Shown here piece by piece: positions 33,763 through 42,914 of a stretch of 64,000 nucleotides of DNA. The first letter of the stretch is position 1, and every line of letters begins with the position of its first letter. The notes under the pieces were generated by a model that searched no databases, was not told the origin of the DNA, and worked only from the letters and a program-made list of their open reading frames with translations. Position numbers and translations under genes: made by a program. The stretch is taken from NCBI RefSeq assembly GCF_042453785.1, contig NC_091676.1, forward strand, positions 2,053,501 through 2,117,500, read 5' to 3'. This stretch comes from Malus domestica. Lineage: Eukaryota; Streptophyta; Magnoliopsida; Rosales; Rosaceae.

Positions 33763-36097
33763 TCAGATGGAGTTGACTGAATCGTCATCACTGCCTGCAT
33801 TATTACCACCATTTTCGCTGCCGCTGCTGCTGCTGCTGCTGCTCCCACTACTACTTCTGCTACTGCTGCTCGCACCTCCGCTGCTACTTCTGCTGCTGCT
33901 ACTTGAACTAGAAGTCTCGGTTTTCCTCCCTTCTGCATTCCCCTCGTCTCCAAAAATATCAGAGTGTGCTTCCCTCCCCTGTGCATTCATCACCTGGGCT
34001 CGAAGGGCTGCTGCGGCATTTGGCCCCTTGTCAACTTCATCACCGCTATCATCTACATCAGCAATCTCATTATCACTTTCATTCTGATGTGGCACATTGG
34101 TATCAAATCCAGGATTGGCTTCATCTTCGGCAGCATTCCCATCATCGGGTGATATACTACCGAAAAGGTCTTCAATATCTATATCCTGGTGTTTGTTGTC
34201 AACTTCTTCATTCTTAGGGCCTGGCGAGGCAGCAGATACATTTGGTTGATCAGATGAGTAATCAACGACACCTTTATTGGCAGCTTTCGCACCTGTAGAT
34301 TATGAATAAAACATAAGGATATATGATAACTGCACAAACAAAATAGAGAAAAAAACAGTAGCGGCATCATTAGTTTTTGGACAAGACACAGCATAGAGGA
34401 ATGAAGACATCTGCAAGATGAAATTCTTTATTGTTTTCAGTAGACTTCGAAAAGGCGGGGTGAAGGTCATGTTAGCAAATTCATACGCATGCCAAAGTAG
34501 TCAGGCGGACAACTGGCGACTAATCATGTGACCAAGAATCTAGCTACTCGATTGCTTCCATTTGATTAATGCAGTAAAAAACAAGTAAAAAGAAGTTTCT
34601 TAGAGTCCAGAAAAAGCTCAGCCCAAGAACAGCGCTCGAAAGTTTTTAACATTTAGGATGGGGGTTGGCACAGTAATATTCAAGTTGGTAAAATGATTTC
34701 AGTACAGACATAGTAATATAAGGTAGAACCATTGGGGTTAGACTGAGTGGACTCTTCGAGCGGTCCCAATTAAATCTACATTGGGTTTGGCTACCTCAAA
34801 TGTGTAGTGAAAGGTATTGTGCATATCTAAGTATCAAATCACAATTGTGCACCAAAAGTGTTTGCAACCGGAGAATGGAGAAACTACGCACCCCATTCTG
34901 CGGGACAAAAGAAATAGATTCTTTACGAAAGGGAAAAAAAAAAACACTTGACAGGAAGGTAAGCTGAGACAAAATACGCTCCTCCTTTCCTCTAGGAAAG
35001 AATTAACTCGTCAAGGTTCCAGATTCCAAGCCAAATGTCATTACAGGAAAAAGTTTTGAATTTTAGTTTGTTAGAGCTGAGGGCTCGTTTGGAAGTGCTT
35101 TTAAAATAACTGAAAGCTCTTTTGGTGAAAATGTTTTTGTCATTACAATACCAAATCGTGATCCTATTGATTTTGTCGGAGGAAGTAAATAAACACCATA
35201 CTGTTCTCACTTGCATACGGAGCTTCACGGAGTGAAATGCAACTAAAGAACAGGCAATGTCTACTTAATTTAATCATGGCATTCTGAAGTTTGAATCCGA
35301 TCCTCTCGAGGGAATGGAAAGCATTCTTTGACAAGCGAAAAATCCGATGTATATTTTTATTTCGAAACCAAAACAGAAAAGAACTATCATAAAAACAAAC
35401 CTGGATTCTCAGGCACGCCAACATCTATCCGTTCCACCTCAACCTGATGAAGCAGAAAAGGAACCAAAAGAGTGCAAATTTCAGCTGCTTTTCAATAACC
35501 AAAAACAAAAGATTCAATCTTGAATCATAATATTTCTAATAACCAAAACTCACCGGCACGACGGGGAATGCAGTTCTAGCAGGATTATACTGATGCGTTA
35601 GCTTGGGCGCCTTGCCCACCGGAGAAAGCTGCGGGTCCACGGCCATACCAGCCGCCGATTCCCCAGGCTGGCGGTCATGCCGGAGCTGCTTCACGGAGCG
35701 GTGAAGCCTCTCCAACCGAAACGTCTGGCCGTCTAAGAATAATACGGCGTCGTTGCCCTTGTACTCCTCGCTGCTCCCTTTAAACGTGACATTGGGTTTC
35801 CCCACTTGGTTGTTCTGGAATTCGACCGTAACCCTATTGTCCTTGGTCTTCTTCAGCGCCCCGGGCTTAGTCTTGTCGATCGACGCCGGCTTGAAGTCGT
35901 CTGCGATGGATATCAAAAATCGAAATGGATTAAAAAAGAGGCAGATTGGATAGGATACTTACATCGGATAAATACTTACATCGAAGAGTGCAGTACTTGT
36001 TCTCGGAGCCGTCTCTGAAGGAGGGGCCGAGGGTTAGGTTGTACCAGCAATTGGACTGGGGGCCGGTCTTGGGCTCTTCCTTGGAGTTGCTCGCCAT
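33763..36097 (-). CDS. EAF: ELL-associated factor (EAF) family transcription elongation protein
   Basis: Four exons, 35980-36097, 35554-35900, 35401-35443 and 33763-34292, join in frame at GT-AG introns to 345 residues. The N-terminal EAF domain (about residues 17-115) includes WYNLTLGPSF, the junction LRYDFKPASID, VTVEFQNN and FLDGQTFRLERLHRSVKQLR. The C-terminal half is disordered: acidic segments (DIDIEDLFGS, DNEIADVDDSGDEVDKGP) and a Ser/Arg/Gly tail with long Ser runs ending DDDSVNSI. In animals EAFs bind ELL and stimulate RNA polymerase II elongation; the acidic and Ser-rich tail fits an activation domain. The start ATG opens MASNSKEEPKTGPQSNCWYN, as in plant homologues. From memory the Arabidopsis relative is At1g71080. 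Confidence 0.92.
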
Positions 36098-36944
36098 TGT
36101 TAGTTTGTGGAGAATGTTTCAGGCGAAAGTGGGACGACAGAGGTGGGGCCCACACCTTGCTGACATGGTAAGATGATCGGAGTGACGATGGAAACTCAGG
36201 AGGGGTCGGGACTGGAACTGGAACGTGGGAGAAGGAGATGGCGACGGCTGGTCTCCACGATCAGCGGGCGTGTCTACTGGGGACAACTGTTAAATTCGAT
36301 TCGCAACAACCCGATTCGGATGCGGTTTTGGGCTGGCCCAACCAGAAGTTTATTTCGTTTCTCCTCTTATCCTCGACAGGGACACGCGTCGCTCAAGAGC
36401 GATTTCAATGAAATGGTTCAGTTAGGCGGGCAAAATGTGGGCCAGATGGTTTTGGGCATCGGCGGCAGCGGGGTAGGCCGGGACCTTCACTTATGACAGC
36501 TTTCTTGTATTTGGAGGCTATATGTCAATGCAGAGAATTAGATGGTAAGATCAAAGATCACTTGCCATTTGCCCGAAAGAGAAGTTTTGATTGCTTAGAT
36601 AGATCAAATGATACAATTAAGTATTGTTTCCTTTACCTTACGGTTGTATATTTCCTTGTACACTTTCAGGGCTTTCCAAGGTCTTTTGCATCAATGAGTT
36701 TAGGGGTCTTCAATTTGATCATCAGCATTCTTACGATATTCTAAACGGAAATAAGGTACAAGGAGAATTCCTGTTTGAACTTTCAAGAAAATGAAGCGTC
36801 TTCTCTGTATTAATACAATATAATACCATGTAAGAGGCATAGGGTAAACCCTTTAGCACTACCACCTCAAATTTTTTTTTATTTGAACAAACGATATTAT
36901 CTACAATTTTAAACTTATATGTATATGGTTCTTAAAATTAACGT
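36098..36944. other. Spacer: EAF promoter and left flank of the LTR element
   Basis: Upstream region of the minus-strand EAF gene, GC-richer for its first 400 bases. The plus-strand frame at 36173-36496 has no recognisable domain. A T-run with GAACAAACGATATTATCTAC near 36880 is a SINE tail fragment. Confidence 0.5.
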
Positions 36945-37889
36945 TGTTTATACCATATTTAGGGCCTCGTATTTAGATCTCGTACAAATACTCGGGGGAC
37001 TTAAATGTAATTATGTGATAAAGGAAGGGGCAAATATGTAATAAGTGAGGAGCCCTTATTCTATAAAAGGACTCCTCACCCTAACAATTGAGAGAGGCCT
37101 CACTCTCACTCTCAGAGGCCATTTCTGAAGCCTCTCACCCCCTCTCAAAGCTTCCTCACACCCCCTAAGCTCTAAGCTCTCTCTCTCCCTCTTCAACAGA
37201 GAAATACAATACAATCAGTGTGGACGTAGCCCAAACCTTGGGGTGAACCACGATATATCTTGTGTTATTTACATTTCTTGCAGATTCACGGTCGGATTTA
37301 CGTTGTTCCAAGACCACCCCGGTTTTGTGCATCAACATTTGGCGTCGTCTGTGGGAATCGATACGAAAAGTTGTGTCGGTTCTCTTTCATTTTTTCATCT
37401 CCGTCGTGAATCTGCAAAAATTTGCAAAAACCCAGAAACCAGATCTCAAAATCACTCATCTCTCTCTCTCTGGAAAACACATTGAAGCTAAACAAAAACC
37501 CCACTTCTCGATACACAAACACACTTTGTCTCTCTCTCTCTCTCTAAACTAATCCCTCAGCAAAAACAAAAAAAAAATCCAGAAGAAAAAGAAAGAGATT
37601 CCATCGTCTCAACCATCATCATCATCTGCTCCGCAGCCCCGCCAATCCTCCGCCGCACCCCAATCTTTCCATCGTCTGATCGCTGTCGACGTCCCCAACG
37701 AAGAAGACGAGATCCTTTTCGCAGCTCCTAGCTCTCGTCGCCTCTGTGAGATCAGACACCCAGAAAAACGGCATAGCACCATCACAATCTCCTTCTCTCT
37801 CCCTCTAGGCTCCAGCCATGAGCGAACCATTCGTCGCATGCCCACCACCATGCAGCTTCTTTGTCCTAAGCTTTCATATTTCAACGTCC

Positions 37890-38020
37890 ATGGCTGCCAA
37901 GAACTACATTATTCTCAGAATGTTTGCCTTGCTGGCAACTATTTTACCGGCTGCGAGTTCGATAAAGTTCAGCTATCCGGCGGTTTTCAACTTCGGGGAT
38001 TCAAACTTCGACACCGGGGC
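37890..38020 (+). pseudogene. Captured GDSL esterase/lipase 5' fragment inside the LTR element
   Basis: The frame opens MAAKNYIILRMFALLATILP, a secretory signal peptide, and runs to FSYPAVFNFGDSNFDTG, which holds the GDS nucleophile block of GDSL esterases. Homology ends at DTG, a few residues past the catalytic motif. Only about 44 of some 370 residues are present. An upstream ATG at 37818 is in the same frame. The fragment lies in element orientation. Confidence 0.75.
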
Positions 38021-38143
38021 GTCTTGTCGGCGAGAAGCTCGTTTTTCAAGAACATGTTCTCGGCAAAGAGAGGTTCGGTCTGAAGATGCTTAGATACCGG
38101 AGAAAATCATTGCAGAAACTGAAGAGTGAAAGTCGCCCCTGCC

Positions 38144-38545
38144 AAAATATGCTCGGGGACAAGAACAGGTTTTGAAATATTGTGCCAAGGTTTTAACTGG
38201 GAATCTAGTAAATTTGGAAGACGGTACAAGGAACTCAAAAGTAAAGTTGCAGAATTAGCTTCACTATGTTTCATTGTGATTTGGGTCCCACCTCCTACAG
38301 ATTTTGTGTCGCCTCAAGGGTACATGCCGAGGGATTTATACAATATGAACTCCAGATATGGAAATATGGACGAACTAAAGGAGACTGTGAAGACATTCCA
38401 TGATACCAGTTTAAAAGTTCTTGGAGATGCTGTTCTAAATCACCGTTGTGCAGAATATCAGAATCAAAATGGTGTTTGGAATATATTTGGTGGTCGTTTA
38501 AATTGGGATGAACGTGCAGTTGTTGCAGATGATCCACATTTTCAG
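38144..38545 (+). pseudogene. Captured alpha-amylase fragment (AMY3-like) inside the LTR element
   Basis: An open stretch of about 134 residues matches the start of the GH13 catalytic domain of plastid alpha-amylase: KICSGTRTGFEILCQGFNWE, WVPPPTDFVSPQGYMPRDLY, VLGDAVLNHRCAEYQNQNG and FGGRLNWDERAVVADDPHFQ. The conserved DAVLNHR block is present, but the catalytic Asp/Glu region further on is missing. The match ends exactly at HFQ, where unrelated sequence starts. No intron interrupts it. It cannot make an active enzyme. Confidence 0.85.
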
Positions 38546-38587
38546 GTTAGGGATCCAAAGCAGCTTCCTGCAACCGTTCTTTCAAAT
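38546..38587 (+). pseudogene. Possible SF1 helicase motif fragment next to the amylase piece
   Basis: In the same frame as the amylase piece the codons read VRDPKQLPATVLSN, close to the GDPxQLPAT motif of UPF1/SEN1-type helicases. The match is only about a dozen residues, so this is a weak call. Confidence 0.35.
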
Positions 38588-39289
38588 ATTGAAGTTAATG
38601 TTGAAGGTCGGCTACCGGCGGGTTTATGACCGTGGCTGAAATCAATGCCGAGATTGAGAATGCAAAATCAAGGACAAGTCGATCTTACTGGAGTAAAGAA
38701 AAAGAGAAAAGGTATGAGAATAATGGAAAGGAAGTAGAAAGCAAGCGTGGCTGCCCACCCACTCCATTGTCGACCACCCACATGCAAAAGAGAAGTTTTG
38801 CTCTGCAAGAGCACATGGAAAACAAAAGCAAAAGAAAACAGCCATCATTTTATGATTTCTGAGAAAGCAAAAGGAAAAAATGCTCCACTGATTTCCTGAT
38901 TTCTGAGAAAGCAAAGGAAAGTCATTTTCTGATTTCTAAGAAAGTAAAAGCCATCTGCAATCTGAAGACTCCACTGATTTTATCTGCAAAAGCAGAAGGG
39001 GAAAAGAGACACTCCACATGATTTTCTTGTCTGCCATTTGCAAAAGAGAAAAGAAAATTATGGGTCTGATCCATTGATCGTCGGATTTAATTTTTTTTAC
39101 CGATGTAATTTATTTTTCTTATCTTTCGGAGACATCTGTATAAACCCCATCAGAGGGTAATCATAAAAAACAAAAAAAAAAAAAAAAAAAAGAGCCCAAA
39201 ATAAATAGGCTGGAATGTTGTGTAGGGCAAATGCCCATAAGCCCAAAATAGCTTCAACCAGGTGATCAAAAGTACGCTCAGTACTCCAA

Positions 39290-39480
39290 ATTATACATGA
39301 GCATTACTCATGTCATTCATACATAAACATTCATGAGCATCACTCATGACAATCATACATAAACATTCATGACCATCATTCATGTCAACATTCATGAGCA
39401 TCACTCATGACAACATTCATGAGCATCACTCATGTCAATCAACATAAACATTCATGAGCATCACTCATGTCAAACAACTT
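39290..39480. repeat. CATTCATGAGCATCACTCATG repeat array inside the LTR element
   Basis: At least six diverged units built on ATTCATGAGCATCACTCATG lie in tandem with short spacers (TCAA, ACAA). Each unit is partly palindromic around ATGAGCAT and ACTCAT. Confidence 0.75.
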
Positions 39481-39723
39481 CAAAAGATTCATTTACAGAG
39501 CTCTAGCTACAAAGCTTCACTTGCAAAGCTTCACCTACAAAACTTCAGTGCAGGGTATACAAATACCGCCTCTGACCAACCGCCACTTCGGCCCATACAT
39601 GGATTCAATTTGAAGTCTCCAGCCAACAGACTCTATTGACCGAAGACTTGGGGGACTACATTATGTACCACATATTGGGCCTCAACTGGGCCTCATGAAA
39701 AATACTTGGGGGACTCTAGCCCA

Positions 39724-39963
39724 TTATTTATGTATTAAGGAGCGAACCCTTATTCTATAAAAGGGACTCCCTCACTTTCATTGAAGATCACCCATGATTT
39801 ATGTATTGAGGAGCGATCCCTTATTCTATAAAAGGGACTCCCTCACCACCATTAGAGAGCATCGCCGCCTACTGAGCAACCGTCTCACTGCGAGCATCAA
39901 CTCTAACTCATCACTTATGTATTGAGGAGAGAGCCCTTATTCTATAAAAGGGACTCCCTCACC
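39724..39963 (+). repeat. Three LTR-promoter-like boxes inside the LTR element
   Basis: Three units share TTATGTATTRAGGAG and CCCTTATTCTATAAAAGGGA, then CTCCCTCAC (near 39730, 39797 and 39915). They resemble the TATA-containing part of the element's own LTR (AGCCCTTATTCTATAAAAGG), as if promoter pieces of related elements had accumulated. Confidence 0.7.
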
Positions 39964-40578
39964 TTCAAACGCCACAAGCCGAGCCAACCAAGGCAACACA
40001 AGCTACAAGCAAAGCGGCCTCGCAACATGTGCTACTTCTAGTTGAGCATCATTTCAGATTGGGCACCGCCTCATATCAAGCATTAGTTCTAGACGACATC
40101 TAGTTACTTCGGCCCACACATGGACTGAATTTCAAGTCTCCAGCCAAAAGACTCTCTTGACTGAAGACTTAGGGGACTACTGTTTATACCATATTTAGGG
40201 CCTCGTATTTAGATCTCGTACAAATACTCGGGGGACTTAAATGTAATTATGTGATAAAGGAAGGGGCAAATATGTAATAAGTGAGGAGCCCTTATTCTAT
40301 AAAAGGACTCCTCACCCTAACAATTGAGAGAGGCCTCACTCTCACTCTCAGAGGCCATTTCTGAAGCCTCTCACCCCCTCTCAAAGCTTCCTCACACCCC
40401 CTAAGCTCTAAGCTCTCTCTCTCCCTCTTCAACAGAGAAATACAATACAATCAGTGTGGACGTAGCCCAAACCTTGGGGTGAACCACGATATATCTTGTG
40501 TTATTTACATTTCTTGCAGATTCACGGTCGGATTTACGTTGTTCCAAGACCACCCCGGTTTTGTGCATCAACAAACGT

Positions 40579-42421
40579 ATTATCGTTTGATTGAGACATG
40601 CTTCCTCTACGGCCATATCTTGCTATAGTTGTTGGGATTTGGCGATCAGTATCCTATGTCATGAATATTCTTACTACTCGTGAGGTAGATAATTTTATAT
40701 CTAATACCTTCGGCTCTGTTTCCTCCTTATTTTGCAGGCACCGCATCTCCTTCGGAGGACGTCACATTAGGAAAACAATGGTAGCTCAAAGTAGAATAGT
40801 GTTGTTTTGGTATAGCACCACTTACCTTCTCCTTCAGAAAAACAAACCACAATACCAGCTGCTGGAGGCCGCACCTCTTGACCAAATCCAACCAGCGGTG
40901 CAGCTTGAGCTCTTAAATACCGAACAAGATGAACAAAACGTGCCAAATGAAGTTAATGAACAACCCGTAACAGTTGGAACAGTCGAATTAAACCAGCCAC
41001 CAAGTGAATCACCGCCAATTGACTTTGTCCTAGAAGGTTTGTGATTTCTTTGGCATTAGTAGTGTTGTTATGAGACGTGCCACTGTTAATTGATCTATTT
41101 CATGCAGGTGATAAGTAGAGGAGATATCTTAGCAAATAAGGGAGCGTCGTGCCTTTTCCGACCCAATGAGCCATATTTTCTATGCAACAAGACGATTGAC
41201 GATGCTTAATCGTGTTGCATTATTGTATATCCAAATCAACTTAGAAATCTCACGTATAATGAAGATGCCCTTTCGTATTTGATCGTAGAAATCTGGCTTG
41301 GACATGAATTTCACTGGGATTTTTTTCAGTTTTTTGTATCCAGAGAAAGGCGTGATTTGCACATCCTTTTGTTTGTTAATTACTCATCTTGCAAATGCTT
41401 TTCTATGTTATTAGACATTTGTAGCCGTCGGTTGTGTTTCTTATTCAGTATTGTTTTTTATGTAAATATAGGTTAGGCCAGTTAGCTGAGGTAGGTAAAA
41501 TCGCACAATACCTCATTTGCACTTAAATTCGAGTCTCTACATTGTAGTCATTATAGTTTAAAAAATCTCATTATAAAAAATAAAATAAAAAAGTTAAAAG
41601 TTAAAAACAAAAAGAAAGAAAAAAAAAGTTAAAAGTTTAGAAAAAAAAAAACGTGCATTTATTTCAACGGTACATAAAACGTGGAGAGCAAATCCCTGTA
41701 ACGTTTGTCACGTTGTTGTTCTAATCCGTATGTTTCTGTAGCTTCGAAGATTTGTTCAAACATCATTAAAAGATAGAACACGTTGCTAAATTGACCAAAA
41801 TACCCTCGGAACATGTGATATTAACCATTAAAATATGACACAGGCACTACCAACCATACCCCGAAAGTGTGCCGTAAAGAAAAGCAATGCCTGTGAAAAA
41901 AAGAGATGGCTGCTGACACGCATAAACGGCGGTAACTTACACAGAAGGTATCAAATCAAGAGAAATGCTAAATAAACGCTCTTAAAGTCAAATTCTGTAT
42001 GAATTTTTCGTTTCGTATTTTTACATAATATTTTATAATATTAATATTAAAATTACACTAAAAATACAAGTTAATAAAAAATCCAAAAACATGAGCCGAC
42101 AAAAAAACCTATGGAGAATTCTATTTTTAAGATAGTTCGCTTACCGTTTCTTTAAAATCAAAGGTTTAGGTTTGGGTTGCCGTACCGTCACAATAACTTC
42201 TTGGAGGGTTCGCTCTCATCTCTTGGCTCGTGCTACATGCCAACACCGAAAAAGCCGCGCGCAAATTGCCACGTGTCATTCCTACGCGGTCTCTCTCTGA
42301 TTTGTAGCATCTATGGTTCTATATCTATATATATGTACCATGTACGTACCTCGTTGTCGAACAAAAACACACATCAAAATCTTAATCATCAAACTTTCGA
42401 GAAGGTGCAAGCTTTGTCATC
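40579..42421. other. Spacer between LTR element and first paralogue; no firm gene
   Basis: A 148-codon frame at 40598-41044 has a Gln/Glu/Pro-rich tail (LEAAPLDQIQPAVQLELLNT) but matches nothing I recognise. The rest is AT-rich. Bases 42240-42421 form the promoter of the first paralogue and share AAATTGCCACGTGTCATTCC, with a CACGTG G-box, with the second paralogue's promoter at 51110. Confidence 0.4.
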
Positions 42422-42892
42422 ATGTCTACATCAACGCTAACCTCTGCTCTTCTCTCAGCTCCGCCACCGCCGCAGCGTTTCATTTCCGGCGTTAACCGAA
42501 AGACCGGGTTGCTGGAAATGCGGCGTAGGCGTCGTCCTCTGACGATTTATGCGTCGTCGCGTGGTCATGACAATTACGACGGTAGACTTGTGGACGAGGA
42601 CATGATTGTGCTTCGGATGCGAATTCACGACGCGGAGATGCTGGAGGAAGACAATCACCAACCGCCGTCGAACTGGATGCGGTGGGAGAAGCAATATTAT
42701 GCACACTACAACTGGGACATCTGCGAAGGCGTGGGGTTGTTGCAATCCCAATTGATGAACACTAGGCCTAGCGTGGCGTTGGGAATGCTAGCTCTTGTTA
42801 CAATTAGCGTGCCAATATCCACGGCTGCTTTGATGTTCCCATTGCTGGACATCTTCAAGGGGATCTTAGCAAGTGGGAATATTCATTTTTAG
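42422..42892 (+). CDS. Uncharacterised plant plastid-type membrane protein, paralogue 1
   Basis: A single exon of 156 residues. I do not recognise a named family. Residues 1-45 are Ser/Thr/Arg rich with few acids, like a chloroplast transit peptide. A conserved core follows: YDGRLVDEDMIVLRMRIHD (about 52-70), PPSNWMRWEKQYY (81-93) and LLQSQLMNTRPSVALGMLAL (106-125). One hydrophobic segment (about 118-142) ends in LLDIFKGIL. Two paralogues lie downstream at 51268 and 55205, all on the plus strand. Its 3' flank was split by the LINE block that starts 23 bases after the stop. A CACGTG-containing promoter segment is shared with paralogue 2. The core is conserved while the leader varies, as expected for a functional gene. 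Targeting is inference. Confidence 0.85.
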   Translation: MSTSTLTSALLSAPPPPQRFISGVNRKTGLLEMRRRRRPLTIYASSRGHDNYDGRLVDEDMIVLRMRIHDAEMLEEDNHQPPSNWMRWEKQYYAHYNWDICEGVGLLQSQLMNTRPSVALGMLALVTISVPISTAALMFPLLDIFKGILASGNIHF

Positions 42893-42914
42893 TTCATGTA
42901 AATAGATACACATA

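Larger units (their letters stand above)
36945..40573 (+). mobile_element. Young non-autonomous LTR element carrying host gene fragments
   Basis: Two 393-bp LTRs, 36945-37337 and 40181-40573, look identical by eye. They begin TGTTTATACC, end GTGCATCAACA, and are flanked by AACGT at 36940-36944 and 40574-40578. A primer-site region of Gypsy-like type (TTTGGCGTCGTCTGTGGG) follows the left LTR; the purine tract CTTAGGGGACTAC precedes the right one. The LTR has a TATA-like CTATAAAAGG. The interior has no gag or pol but contains host-derived pieces of a GDSL esterase, an alpha-amylase and perhaps a helicase, plus short repeat arrays. Identical LTRs imply a very recent insertion. Confidence 0.93.

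Noticed and set aside
33767-34087. Leu-rich plus-strand frame resembling a membrane protein
   Set aside because: Antisense reading of the Ser-rich tail of EAF.
39290-39480. Repeat array considered as a CRISPR-like array
   Set aside because: Units are irregular, lack unique spacers of constant length and lie inside a plant LTR element.
40598-41044. Plus-strand 148-codon frame right of the young LTR element
   Set aside because: Its tail is Gln/Pro/Glu rich and could be part of an exon, but I found no family match, splice context or promoter to support a gene.
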